Shown here piece by piece: positions 15,770 through 23,715 of a stretch of 37,183 nucleotides of DNA. The position numbers were made by a program, and so were the translations under genes. Within the stretch, counting starts at the first letter, position 1, and every line of letters begins with the position of its first letter. The notes beneath the pieces are model-generated. The model was not told the DNA's origin. It saw nothing but the letters and a program-made list of their open reading frames with translations, and searched no databases. The stretch comes from an uncultured Lachnospiraceae bacterium (GTDB lineage: Bacteria > Bacillota > Clostridia > Lachnospirales > Lachnospiraceae): positions 1 to 37,183 of the forward strand of contig CASCGD010000017.1 of NCBI GenBank assembly GCA_949132985.1, written 5' to 3'.

Positions 15770-17064
15770 TTTGCACCCTCCATTTCCTTCTGATAATCCT
15801 GCACCTTGCGGATCAGGTCACGGTTGTAGCGCTTCCAGTCGTTGTCGAAACGCTCAAGGAACGTATCTGTTGCGCTCTCGCTCTCGTCAAGCAAAAACGT
15901 CTGAATCATCGCGTCCACACTCATCTCACTCGGATAATGGTGATCCTGGTAATCCGACATGCGGTTGTTCTCAATATAAGGACGCATTCCCTCAAGCTCC
16001 GTCGGAATCTCAAAATCGCCCTCCTTGCAGGTCAGTCCGCCCTGGTCGTCAAGGTAAATCTGAATCGTCTCGTCCTCATACAGGAAACGAAGCACCTCGT
16101 AAACCGCATCCTTATTCTTTGTGTTTTTCAGCACGCAGAACTGTAAATCGATACCGGAATTTAAGACGTTGTCCTCCTCCTTCTCATTCGCCGGAAACGT
16201 GAAGGAATCGATGTTCATCTCCGGATTTACCGAGCGGATCTGCGGGATCGCATAGCTTCCGATCGGATACATCGCAGACTCACCCCGCGCAAACGCGGTA
16301 CATGCGTTGTTGTAGTCGTAAGCGTAGGGGTTCGGCTCCGCATAGTCAAGCAGCGCCTCCACCTTCTCCGCCACCTCGCGGTAAGCCTCGGTGAACGTCG
16401 TATTTCCCATGTTTACCTGGCTGCACGTATCGGACTCGGCAAGTCCAACCGCCAGCGCATTCCAGGGTGCCAGACACGTCCAGGTGTCCTTGTAGCCCAG
16501 GTACAGCGGCTGAATCCCGGCCGCCGAGATCTCGTCGCAAAGTGCGGTGAACTCCTCCCATGTGTTCGGAATCTCCCAGCCGTGCTCATCAAACATGTCC
16601 TTATTGTAGAGGACACCCGCCGCATTCGCCGCATAGGGCAGGCCGTAGGTTCCCTCCATCGGAATAAACTCAAGCTCTTCCGCGATGTCTATGTACGCCG
16701 GCTTCACCATGCTGACCTCCTCAAGATCCGAGATGTCCATGAACAGACCCGCGTCGAGGAAGTTTGAGTAGTTGATATCCCCCCCTATTCCGACGATATC
16801 CGGATAATCCTCCCGGATAAACCTCGTCTTCAAGATCGTCATCGCCTCATTCGGCGAATCGATCTTCAGGCGGATGTCGTCGTGCGTCTCGTTGAAGCGC
16901 TCCTCAATCTTCTCCATCGCCGCAACTGCCTCCGGTTTGTAGGACACCAGCTCTACCTCGACCTTACCGTCCGATGTCCCTCCTCCGCATCCTACAAGAC
17001 CTGCTGCTCCAGCCACAATTCCCAACAAAAAGGGCAATCTCTGAGCAATTTTCTTTTTTGACAT
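15766..17064 (-). CDS. Extracellular sugar-binding lipoprotein (family 1)
   Basis: 432 residues. Signal peptide and lipobox LVGC (about 23-26) predict a lipid-anchored surface protein. The mature part has family 1 features: ERFNETHDDIRLKI, YPDIVGIGGD, YAANAAGVLYNKDMF, WEEFTALCDEISAAGIQP. It should capture the oligosaccharide and deliver it to the downstream permeases. GGAGAGG precedes the ATG by about eight bases. It is the first gene of the alpha-galactoside operon and diverges from the AraC-type regulator. Confidence 0.93.
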   Translation of the reverse strand: MSKKKIAQRLPFLLGIVAGAAGLVGCGGGTSDGKVEVELVSYKPEAVAAMEKIEERFNETHDDIRLKIDSPNEAMTILKTRFIREDYPDIVGIGGDINYSNFLDAGLFMDISDLEEVSMVKPAYIDIAEELEFIPMEGTYGLPYAANAAGVLYNKDMFDEHGWEIPNTWEEFTALCDEISAAGIQPLYLGYKDTWTCLAPWNALAVGLAESDTCSQVNMGNTTFTEAYREVAEKVEALLDYAEPNPYAYDYNNACTAFARGESAMYPIGSYAIPQIRSVNPEMNIDSFTFPANEKEEDNVLNSGIDLQFCVLKNTKNKDAVYEVLRFLYEDETIQIYLDDQGGLTCKEGDFEIPTELEGMRPYIENNRMSDYQDHHYPSEMSVDAMIQTFLLDESESATDTFLERFDNDWKRYNRDLIRKVQDYQKEMEGAK

Positions 17065-17274
17065 ATTTTCCCTCTCCTTTCAGGTGATTTTTAGGTCTTT
17101 TTTTGATAAATTAATTCTAACATACCCATATGCTATCGAAAATGGCTCTATTTTTCATTTTTTATACCATTATGTGATATTTTATGCTATAATTACATAA
17201 CGAGTCGCATTATGGTATATTTTTCGATCATCTGTGAAACGTATCGGCCATTTCCACATGAAAGGAGTACTCAC
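17065..17274. promoter_or_regulatory. Divergent promoters of the alpha-galactoside operon and its AraC regulator
   Basis: On the plus strand TGCTATAAT (-10 at 17188-17193) is an extended -10 for the regulator. On the minus strand TGTTAGAAT (-10 at 17114-17119) is an extended -10 for the binding-protein operon. Neither has a good -35, which fits activator dependence. The AT-rich centre between them is the likely place for AraC-type sites, but I cannot define one. Confidence 0.6.
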
Positions 17275-18117
17275 ATGAACGATCATTTTTTCGGCATTTT
17301 CCCAAACGAGGTATTTATCGACCTGTGCATGTACCAGTTCGGCTACGAACAATGCTCATCCGGCCATTCCTTCGGCCCCGCGATGAGAAACCACTATCTG
17401 TTCCACTATGTCATCTCCGGCACCGGCATCCTAAACGCCGATGACAGCAAGGGTATGACAAAAACCTATTCCGTCAAAAGCGGGCAGGGTTTTTTCATTT
17501 TCCCCGGACAAATCACGACCTACATCGCCGACAAAAATCTCCCATGGGAATACATCTGGATCGAATTTGACGGTCTGCGTGTCCGGGAATCCCTTGCTCT
17601 CACGGATCTCTCCCTCGACAATTCGCTCTATCACTCCCGCTCTAAGGAGCTGCGCGGGCTCATGCTCTCGGAGATGTGCTACATTGTCGATCACGCAGAG
17701 GAATCTCCCTTCCACCTGATCGGACATCTCTATCTCTTTTTTGACTACTTTATACGCTCCGCCAAATCCGAACGGCTCATCTCATCCAGCCGCATGAGCG
17801 ACTATTACATTAAAGAAGCAATCAACTACATTGAGCAGAATTTTCAAAATAATATTACAATCGAAGATATCGCCAAGGTCTGCGGCATTAACCGCAGTTA
17901 TTTCGGCAAGATTTTCAGACGCTCCACCGGGCGTTCGCCCCAGGAGTTTTTGATGAATTACCGGATGATAAAAGCAGCGGAATTATTAAAGCTGACTTCC
18001 CTGTCCATCGCGGATATCGGCTCCGCAGTAGGATATGAAAATCAGCTTCATTTTTCCCGTGCTTTTAAAAAGAAATACGGTGTCCCGCCCCGGGAGTGGC
18101 GGAACCGAAATGTGTGA
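17275..18117 (+). CDS. AraC-family transcriptional regulator, likely of alpha-galactoside use
   Basis: 280 residues from the ATG at 17275, which has AAAGGAG seven bases upstream; a longer frame to 17212 lacks one. Residues about 30-100 form a cupin-type sugar-sensing domain (HYVISGTGIL, FFIFPGQITTYIA). Residues about 180-278 contain two helix-turn-helix units: ITIEDIAKVCGINRSYFGKI and SIADIGSAVGYENQLHFSRA, then FKKKYGVPPREWR. It resembles MsmR/RafR-like activators. Divergence from the alpha-galactoside operon supports it as the local activator. Confidence 0.93.
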   Translation: MNDHFFGIFPNEVFIDLCMYQFGYEQCSSGHSFGPAMRNHYLFHYVISGTGILNADDSKGMTKTYSVKSGQGFFIFPGQITTYIADKNLPWEYIWIEFDGLRVRESLALTDLSLDNSLYHSRSKELRGLMLSEMCYIVDHAEESPFHLIGHLYLFFDYFIRSAKSERLISSSRMSDYYIKEAINYIEQNFQNNITIEDIAKVCGINRSYFGKIFRRSTGRSPQEFLMNYRMIKAAELLKLTSLSIADIGSAVGYENQLHFSRAFKKKYGVPPREWRNRNV

Positions 18118-18145
18118 TCGTTCAGAGCCAGGGCAATTTGCATAA

Positions 18146-18185
18146 AATACAGCCGTCGTGCTCGCATGAACGGCTGTATTTTTGC
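18146..18185 (+). terminator. Terminator after the AraC regulator
   Basis: AATACAGCCGT (18146-18156) pairs perfectly with ACGGCTGTATT (18170-18180) and is followed by a T run. The loop CGTGCTCGCATGA resembles that of the neighbouring hairpin at 18202-18239. Confidence 0.85.
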
Positions 18186-18188
18186 AGA

Positions 18189-18250
18189 TTCCCGCGAGCA
18201 ACGCGCCAAACGGTCATGCTTGCATGAACATTTGGCGCGTGCCGCAAGGA
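18189..18250 (+). repeat. CATG-loop hairpin repeat, copy 1
   Basis: Begins TTCCCGCGAGCAA. It then forms CGCGCCAAA (18202-18210) paired with TTTGGCGCG (18231-18239) around CATGCTTGCATG, and ends TGCCGCAAGGA. Related sequence with the same ends but a different stem is at 28208-28292, and part of it appears inverted at 29897-29948. The remainder of the 432-bp gap up to 18549 holds two terminators and no clear gene. Confidence 0.65.
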
Positions 18251-18366
18251 CGGAAATCCGCAGGATTTTCGAGTCTGGCGCTGAACGGTTACGCCAGGTT
18301 CTCCGCGATCGCTTCCTCTAAGATGTCCAGCCCCGCCCGTGCGAACGGCACTGCTATCATACGCAG

Positions 18367-18403
18367 ACAAAAGGGTCTGCCGCCCAAGCGGCAAACCCCT
18401 TTG
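18367..18403 (-). terminator. Terminator of the pfp-smpB-small protein unit
   Basis: ACAAAAGGGTCTGCCGC pairs with GCGGCAAACCCCTTTGT around a CCAA loop, with minor mismatches. On the minus strand it ends in a T-rich run. It lies about 150 bases after the 63-residue gene. Confidence 0.65.
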
Positions 18404-18549
18404 TTTGCGTTACTTTCATTTCTGAACATAAATTATTGTACCACTGATTTGATTTCATCCCATACCTGATTTCAGGCACTCTGTTCTTCTTTTCCGCCAG
18501 AAGCTGCTTCTTTTTGAGCAGTGTGGCGTTCATCAGTCCTGCCAGATAC

Positions 18550-18741
18550 TCATTCCTTGATCTCGTCAATATCCGTCAGGTTCACACCCAGAGAATTTAA
18601 AACTGCCTTTAAAGACATATAATCCTTTTTCAGCCCTTCATATGTTTCGGTTGCATGTTCTCTTTTTGCATTCTTCATATGAGCCTGTACTTTTTGAAAC
18701 TGGTCCACTACGTCCTTTATAATTTCACCGTTACTCGGCAT
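18550..18741 (-). CDS. Small conserved protein (63 aa), function unknown
   Basis: 63 residues, begins MPSNGEIIKDVVDQFQKVQ, charged and probably helical, ends NLTDIDEIKE. The start at 18741 is set by GGGAGGTG five bases upstream, the same binding site as its paralogue at 11530. A longer in-frame opening upstream is just overlap with smpB. No signal peptide, membrane segment or metal motif is seen. I do not recognise a named family. The residues shared with the interrupted copy (IIKD, TY, the LK pair and the IDxIKE end) are the likely functional core. It is 37 bases after smpB on the same strand. Confidence 0.8.
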   Translation of the reverse strand: MPSNGEIIKDVVDQFQKVQAHMKNAKREHATETYEGLKKDYMSLKAVLNSLGVNLTDIDEIKE

Positions 18742-18778
18742 GTTTTCACCTCCCTGATTATGCGATACGGCCATTTCG

Positions 18779-19252
18779 TTACCTGAGGTTGCGCACCTTA
18801 AACTCCCGCTGCGCCTCCCTGCGCGCGTCCTTCTTTGCGATATCCTGACGCTTGTCGTAGAGCTTTTTGCCCCGGGCAAGGGCGATCTCCACCTTCACGA
18901 GGCTGCCCTTGAAATAGACGCGCACCGGGACGAGCGTATAGCCCTTCTCCTTAATTTTACCGAGCAGACGCATGATCTCCTTTTTGTGCAGGAGCAGCCG
19001 CTTCGGGCGCATCGGGTCCTTGTTGAAGATATTGCCCTTTTCGTAGGGGCTGATGTGCATCCCGTATACGATGACCTCGCCGTTCTCGATATGGACGAAC
19101 GCCTCCTTGATGCTGCAGTTGCCCTGCCGGAGCGATTTTACCTCCGTGCCGTGCAGCTCCACGCCCGCCTCAATGCACTCCTCCAGAAAGTAGTCGTGCC
19201 TTGCCTTTTTGTTGTTTGCAATTAGCTTATAATTTGAAGCGTCCGCTGCCAT
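18779..19252 (-). CDS. smpB: SsrA-binding protein SmpB
   Basis: 157 residues, the full family length. SmpB binds tmRNA and brings it to stalled ribosomes. Typical segments are [30 protein letters not shown], the [20 protein letters not shown] stretch, [20 protein letters not shown], and a basic C-terminal tail [18 protein letters not shown]. It follows pfp by 92 bases. No tmRNA gene is seen next to it, although ssrA is often near smpB. Confidence 0.97.
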   Translation of the reverse strand: MAADASNYKLIANNKKARHDYFLEECIEAGVELHGTEVKSLRQGNCSIKEAFVHIENGEVIVYGMHISPYEKGNIFNKDPMRPKRLLLHKKEIMRLLGKIKEKGYTLVPVRVYFKGSLVKVEIALARGKKLYDKRQDIAKKDARREAQREFKVRNLR

Positions 19253-19344
19253 GCCGCCCTCCTTACAATTATCTCTCTTTGCAGCTGGTCAGAACCAGAT
19301 ATCCGTTCCGGCGTGATTGCCTGGCTCTGAACGGCTGCATCTGT

Positions 19345-20583
19345 TTACAGCTCCTCCGGCTTATACAGATGACGGGGAATACCGTCCACCATGACGGGAG
19401 AAACGTCGCCCTGAATCAGCGGTCGCACATAGCTGATAAACTCCTGTGTCACATAGTCGCCGTCCTTGTTCATCCACTCCCTCGGAACCAGCTTCTCGTC
19501 GTTGGCGATCTTGTGTACGTCCTTCACCTCCGTAGCGCTCTGATACGGGTCGTCAGACTGGCGCACAATGACAACCATCTTTCCGGAATCTCCCTCGTCT
19601 GCCGCCTTCACCGCAGCACCGCCGACCTGATATGCCTCAAGAATATCCACACGCGATGCCAGATGAGAAGCCGCACGCTGCAGGGTGCTCAGCTCGATGG
19701 CACGGGTCTTGCAGCCCAGCTCTCCTGCAATGTAGCTTGAGAGATAGCTTGCCGTACCAGACAGCTGCTTGTGTCCAAAGGCGTCCACGAAATCAATGCT
19801 CGTGCCGTATTCACATACATACTTTCCGTCCGCCGTCTGGATGCCCTCCGACACCGCCACAACGACCGAGGATTTTTTCTCCAGAAGCTTTGCAACCTTA
19901 TTCTTAAACTTCTCAAAATCAAAGGGAAGCTCAGGCAGATAAATCATATCGGGCCCGGAGCAGTCCTCGCCCTTTGCCAGAGCCGACGCGCCCGTGAGCC
20001 AGCCCGCGTTTCTTCCCATGATCTCCACAATCGTCACAACGCCCTTGTCATAGCGCAGGCAGAAGCTGTCACGGATGACCTCCTTTACGCAGGTACCGAT
20101 ATATTTTGCCGCACTTCCATAGCCCGGCGTGTGATCGGTGAGCGCGAGATCGTTGTCGATCGTCTTCGGGCATCCGATAAAACGAATTTCACTGCCCGTA
20201 ATGATGGCATAATCCGACAGCTTTTTGATCGTGTCCATAGAATCGTTTCCGCCGATGTAAATAAAAGCTTCGATATCCAGCTTCTGCAAAATTTCAAAAA
20301 TCTGGTCATAGACATCCGTATTCTCATGAATGCCCGGCAGCTTATAGCGGCAGGAGCCAAGATATGCGCTCGGCGTACGCTTTAAAAGCTCCGCATCAAG
20401 CTCACTCTTAATGTGCTCCGAAAGATCGATATATTTCTCCTCCATCAGGCCCTGGATGCCGTTGAGCATGCCGTATACCTTCTTTGCCCCACGGTCCATC
20501 GCCGTCCGGTATACGCCTGCAAGGCTTGAGTTGATGGCGGCCGTCGGCCCGCCGGATTGTCCGACAATGACATTTCCTTTCAT
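19345..20583 (-). CDS. pfp: Phosphofructokinase, PPi-dependent type by signature
   Basis: 412 residues, longer than the roughly 320 of classical ATP-PfkA. It phosphorylates fructose 6-phosphate in glycolysis. The N-terminal VGQSGGPTAAIN loop is present. The donor-site motif is GGNDS (111-115): its Asp114 is at the position where ATP enzymes have Gly104. PKTIDND (139-145) has Lys where ATP enzymes have Gly124. Both changes mark pyrophosphate users. The Asn113 of GGNDS replaces the usual Asp. MGRNAGW is the fructose-phosphate motif. A good promoter lies upstream (20693-20721). Confidence 0.93.
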   Translation of the reverse strand: MKGNVIVGQSGGPTAAINSSLAGVYRTAMDRGAKKVYGMLNGIQGLMEEKYIDLSEHIKSELDAELLKRTPSAYLGSCRYKLPGIHENTDVYDQIFEILQKLDIEAFIYIGGNDSMDTIKKLSDYAIITGSEIRFIGCPKTIDNDLALTDHTPGYGSAAKYIGTCVKEVIRDSFCLRYDKGVVTIVEIMGRNAGWLTGASALAKGEDCSGPDMIYLPELPFDFEKFKNKVAKLLEKKSSVVVAVSEGIQTADGKYVCEYGTSIDFVDAFGHKQLSGTASYLSSYIAGELGCKTRAIELSTLQRAASHLASRVDILEAYQVGGAAVKAADEGDSGKMVVIVRQSDDPYQSATEVKDVHKIANDEKLVPREWMNKDGDYVTQEFISYVRPLIQGDVSPVMVDGIPRHLYKPEEL

Positions 20584-20692
20584 GATAAAATCCCTCCATG
20601 TTTGCTTTATATCTTCGTATGATCTGTTTGCAGCCGCCCTGCGCCTCCTTCATATGCATCCTTCCGGCATTGACAGCCACATATCTTTATAG

Positions 20693-20721
20693 ATTATATA
20701 CTCCAATACTTAAAAAGTCCA
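20693..20721 (-). promoter_or_regulatory. Promoter of pfp
   Basis: On the minus strand TGGACT, then 17 bp, then TATAAT (20698-20693), about 110 bases before the ATG at 20583. Confidence 0.7.
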
Positions 20722-20862
20722 GTGAAGATTATAATTTTAGGACAGCACTGTAACAGCGAAGACAAAGACAAAACTGCTACACAGCGCTGAAATCTAAGTC
20801 TGTAATTTCAATTGTATGATCTGCAAAGCATCTGATACTATGATTCAATTTGACCTGTTTAA

Positions 20863-21006
20863 CGGCACGAAGAGAAAAACGAGGGTAAGCTTGAAACCCT
20901 GTTCGATTTGGTAAAAGACGGCATGATTTCTATTTCAGAAGCCGCCAAAAGAGCAGATATGTCCGAATCCATTTTCACAGAGCATATGAGGCGGTTCAAA
21001 ACGTAA
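20863..21006 (+). pseudogene. C-terminal fragment of a small helical protein or transposase-associated gene
   Basis: An open frame without a good start (a stop at 20860 precedes it) reads EEKNEGKLETLFDLVKDGMI, then SISEAAKRADMSESIF and ends RRFKT. This resembles the C-terminal tails of Rpn/PD-(D/E)XK-type transposase-associated proteins common in Clostridia. The upstream part is missing and there is no ribosome binding site. I treat it as a relic. The rest of the 648-bp gap holds the pfp promoter, a terminator and the leader of the ECF gene. Confidence 0.4.
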
Positions 21007-21066
21007 AAACCGTATCTTACGAAACATGCTTTCTCTTTTCTCACAAACTGGTATGGTAAAATTTTC

Positions 21067-21102
21067 AAAAACCGGATATTTTTATCATGCCGGTTTTGTT
21101 TT
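21067..21102 (+). terminator. Terminator or attenuator upstream of the ECF S-component gene
   Basis: AAAACCGG (21068-21075) pairs with CCGGTTTT (21090-21097), followed by GTTTTA. It closes the relic region, or attenuates a longer leader of the gene at 21232. Confidence 0.6.
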
Positions 21103-21124
21103 ATACTCACAAGCGTACTTATTA

Positions 21125-21170
21125 GCCGGATGGTTTCCATCACTCCCGGATGTACCGGTAGTTTTCCGGC
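21125..21170 (+). promoter_or_regulatory. Candidate structured leader (three-way junction) of the ECF gene
   Basis: GCCGG (21125-21129) can pair with CCGGC (21166-21170). It encloses two hairpins, ATGG/CCAT (21130-21140) and CCGG/CCGG (21146-21158). The fold lies about 60 bases before the ATG. It matches no riboswitch consensus that I know. Pairings are by eye only. Confidence 0.35.
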
Positions 21171-21231
21171 AAATCATTCGGCTCACGGGTATATCATCAT
21201 TTTCAGAAAAACGAGAAGAGAGGTATCTAAA

Positions 21232-21825
21232 ATGAACACGACATCAACAAAAAAACTGGTTGTCGCCGCGCTGTTCGCGGCTCTGACCTGCATCTGCACA
21301 ATGATTGTCAAAATTCCCACCCCAACCGGCGGCTACATCCACCCCGGGGACGGCATGGTACTGTTATGCGGCATCATACTCGGACCCGGCATGGGTGCCC
21401 TGGCTGCGGGCATCGGCTCCATGCTCTCCGACCTGTTTTCCGGCTACATGGTTTGGGTACCGGCCACCTTCCTCATCAAAGCGCTCTGCGCCCTCGTGGC
21501 TTCCCTGCTGTTCCGCACGCTGAGCAGCAGGTTCACAGCAAAAAAGAACGCCTCTGCCCTGTGCCTCATCATCGCAGGCATCATTGGCGAAGCGCTCATG
21601 GTATTCGGTTACTTCTTATTTGAAATCGGATTAAATGCCGCTTCAAACGGCGGCTTTACCGCAGCGGCCATCGCCGGGGGCATCGCGTATTCTGCGGCTG
21701 GCATCCCGGCCAACATCCTACAGGGCATCACCGGCATCGTCATCGCCTGCGCGCTGCTGCCCGTCTTGAGCAAAATTCCCGATGTGCGCGCATGGATGCG
21801 GACGGATGCCAGAGCTTCCGTGTAA
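21232..21825 (+). CDS. ECF transporter S component (vitamin-type substrate-binding membrane protein)
   Basis: 197 residues with about five or six hydrophobic helices and almost no soluble part. The N-terminus TKKLVVAALFAALTCICTMI followed by KIPTPTGGYIHPGDG and the AAGIGSMLSDLFSGY loop match the PF07155-type S components. These capture a vitamin or precursor and use a shared EcfAAT energising module, none of which is encoded here. GAGAGGT lies seven bases before the ATG. The family is well supported; the substrate (riboflavin, pyridoxine or other) cannot be read from the sequence. The gene stands alone behind a structured leader. Confidence 0.85.
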   Translation: MNTTSTKKLVVAALFAALTCICTMIVKIPTPTGGYIHPGDGMVLLCGIILGPGMGALAAGIGSMLSDLFSGYMVWVPATFLIKALCALVASLLFRTLSSRFTAKKNASALCLIIAGIIGEALMVFGYFLFEIGLNAASNGGFTAAAIAGGIAYSAAGIPANILQGITGIVIACALLPVLSKIPDVRAWMRTDARASV

Positions 21826-21990
21826 CCTCATAAATTACCATATCCATTATAGGCCGGTAAAAGTACGCTGCAAACGTAACCGCTCCCCCCTGGATGTTTG
21901 GGAAGGTGCCGGCAGCGCTTTCCCGCTGCTGACGCAGCTAAGCAATGGTCAAGAAGCGTTTTGCCCGCCATCAGGCGCTGCGGCTTCAAA

Positions 21991-22641
21991 TCACGATGCG
22001 TGATTACAGATAGCCGCAACAACCGCCGGCAGCTCGGAAAATTTTCGGATTGCAGGCACTTTTTCTGCAATCTCCCGCGGCAGTGTCCCGAATCCGTAAG
22101 CGGCGTGGACAAACAGGCCCCCCGCCTCCACCGTCGCATGGTAATCGCCCTCGATATCGCCGACATAGATCGCCCGCTCCAGGCCGTTTCGTTCAGCGAT
22201 GATGCGAATATTTTCACCCTTCTGCTTCTGATTGTCCCCATAGCACTGAAAATCCGAAAAGATCGGAGCAAAGCCGTAGTAGGTCAGAAACGCCTCGATG
22301 TAGCCGCACTGGCAATTGCTGACAATATATAGCGGATACTCCCGCACGAGCGCCCGCAGCGTCTCCTCCACGCCCGGATAAAGCTGTCCGCCGTGACTCT
22401 CCAGATAATCGTTCTCCACTACCACACACGCATCCATGAGATCGTAGGATGCCTGGGCCTCCATGTCGGGAAAGAGAGCGCGCGCCAGCTTGTCCATCGG
22501 CAGCCCCATCACCCGTTTCAAATCCTGCTCCGTAAGCGGCTTCCTTCCCCGTTTTGTCACAACCTGATTCCAGGCCACGGCAATCCCCTGCGCCGAATCC
22601 CACAGCGTGCCGTCCATATCAAAAATAATTCCTGTCTTCAT
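21991..22641 (-). CDS. HAD-family hydrolase (phosphoglycolate phosphatase-like)
   Basis: 216 residues. The catalytic motif is FDMDGTLWDS, with nucleophile Asp8 and acid/base Asp10. Motif II is in YIVSNCQCGY, the Lys in KQKGENIR and motif III VGDIEGDYHAT. A helical cap lies at about 18-85. This is the architecture of Gph/beta-phosphoglucomutase-like phosphatases acting on small phosphorylated metabolites. The real substrate is unknown. It is monocistronic as far as seen, with 165 bases of featureless sequence downstream. Confidence 0.9.
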   Translation of the reverse strand: MKTGIIFDMDGTLWDSAQGIAVAWNQVVTKRGRKPLTEQDLKRVMGLPMDKLARALFPDMEAQASYDLMDACVVVENDYLESHGGQLYPGVEETLRALVREYPLYIVSNCQCGYIEAFLTYYGFAPIFSDFQCYGDNQKQKGENIRIIAERNGLERAIYVGDIEGDYHATVEAGGLFVHAAYGFGTLPREIAEKVPAIRKFSELPAVVAAICNHAS

Positions 22642-22832
22642 CCTCTTTATCGCTCCTTATTGCTCTGTATATCTTAGCGCATCATAAAGCAGATGAAGAG
22701 CTTTGTCAAGTGAAATACACGCTCGAGCAGACCGGCTCCTTGCGAAGCCAGCCCCTCTGCCGAACCAAACGTGCGGCTTTTGCACATCCGGCATTCATCA
22801 TACCGGTCGGCCTGTCAAACCAGAGCGTATCG

Positions 22833-23396
22833 TCAATCTAATTCCGAAAACGGCACAAACGCATCCGGCTCATCCGGCCTCTCGGCAATGACCTTCTCCA
22901 TCCAGACCACGCTGTACCATTTATGAAATTTATAGCCGCACAGGTTGTGGGTTCCCACAAGCGTATATCCCATTTTCCGGTGAAAGTAAATACTTGCATC
23001 CGTCAAATGTTCGTCACCACTGCTCCCGGCCGCCGCAATACAGGCGTATAAGACAAACACATTCTGCCCAAGCAGCCTGCGCTCCAGCTCCTCATAAAGC
23101 CGTTTCCCAACGCCCTTTTTGTGCCATTTTTCATCAAGGTAGACAGACACCTCCGCCGAATGCCTGTATGCTTCCCTTCCATAAAAAGCACCCGCATAGG
23201 CATATCCGATCATCCTTCCCTGATCCAGGGCAACCAGATACGGGTAATCCTTTAAAGTACGGCTGATTCTCTGCCGGAAATCATCAACATCCGGCACATC
23301 ACACTCAAAAGTAATTGCGGTGTGTTCCACATAGGGCGCATAAATCCTTTGAATGGATTCTGCATCTTCCACTGTTGCAACTCGAATCTCCATCAT
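22833..23396 (-). CDS. GNAT N-acetyltransferase, phosphinothricin-acetyltransferase-like
   Basis: 187 residues. It opens with IRVATVEDAESIQRIYAPYV, the start typical of the Pat/Bar/YncA group. Acetyl-CoA-binding motif A is VSVYLDEKWHKKGVGKRLYE. The late NVFVLYACIAAAG and SIYFHRKMGYTLVG segments also fit. Substrate is unknown; relatives acetylate amino-acid analogues. The Shine-Dalgarno sequence is weak (AGGATG), and the ATGATG start leaves one codon of doubt. No operon partner. Confidence 0.88.
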   Translation of the reverse strand: MMEIRVATVEDAESIQRIYAPYVEHTAITFECDVPDVDDFRQRISRTLKDYPYLVALDQGRMIGYAYAGAFYGREAYRHSAEVSVYLDEKWHKKGVGKRLYEELERRLLGQNVFVLYACIAAAGSSGDEHLTDASIYFHRKMGYTLVGTHNLCGYKFHKWYSVVWMEKVIAERPDEPDAFVPFSELD

Positions 23397-23576
23397 TCCA
23401 CATCCTCACAAATACCGGCCGATCTGCGGCTTTGCCCGCGTAAATTTCACCATCCGGCAATACGCAGGCAGCACTTCCTTTTTATTGTAAACAGTATCCC
23501 TTTTTCCCCGCCTGATACAAGGCTTTCCGTAACACCCGCTTCATTGCCATCCGCTCCCGGGTTACCTTTCACGGGT

Positions 23577-23706
23577 CAGGAATGCGCATTTTCTGCGCAT
23601 TCCGTGAGAACATGACTCAGGTGTGAGGGGCGGTTTTTGCGGGGCAAAATTTGCATATCGCCCCGAATCGTTACTGTGAGCAGCTCTTGGGGCCGTGAAT
23701 AGTAAC
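23577..23706 (+). repeat. 130-bp multi-hairpin dispersed repeat, copy 1
   Basis: Begins CAGGAATGCGCA and ends GTGAATAGTAAC. It folds into AATGCGCA/TGCGCATT (23581-23601), an outer GGGGCGGT/ATCGCCCC stem holding a TTTTGC/GCAAAA hairpin, and a GTTACTGT/ATAGTAAC stem. The second copy is at 30119-30248, same orientation. It fills the second half of the 319-bp gap after the GH31 gene; the first half shows no gene. Confidence 0.88.
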
Positions 23707-23715
23707 CGGTTCCGC

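Noticed and set aside
18287..18360. Minus-strand frame beginning MIAVPFARAGLDILEEAIAE (23 codons)
   Set aside because: The sequence looks protein-like, but it lies just past the terminator and has no ribosome binding site and no upstream continuation.
18118..18549. tmRNA (ssrA) downstream of smpB
   Set aside because: No tRNA-like ends or tag sequence were found. The space holds hairpins and terminators only.
18357..18569. A 70-codon minus-strand frame after the 63-residue gene (contains NEYLAGLMNATLLKKKQLLA)
   Set aside because: It starts with TTG inside the preceding gene, lacks a ribosome binding site and runs through a terminator hairpin. It may be a decayed sequence but cannot be supported as a gene.
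20859..21143. A 94-codon minus-strand frame opposite the small gene fragment
   Set aside because: No ribosome binding site. Its composition is that of an antisense shadow of the plus-strand fragment and the terminator.
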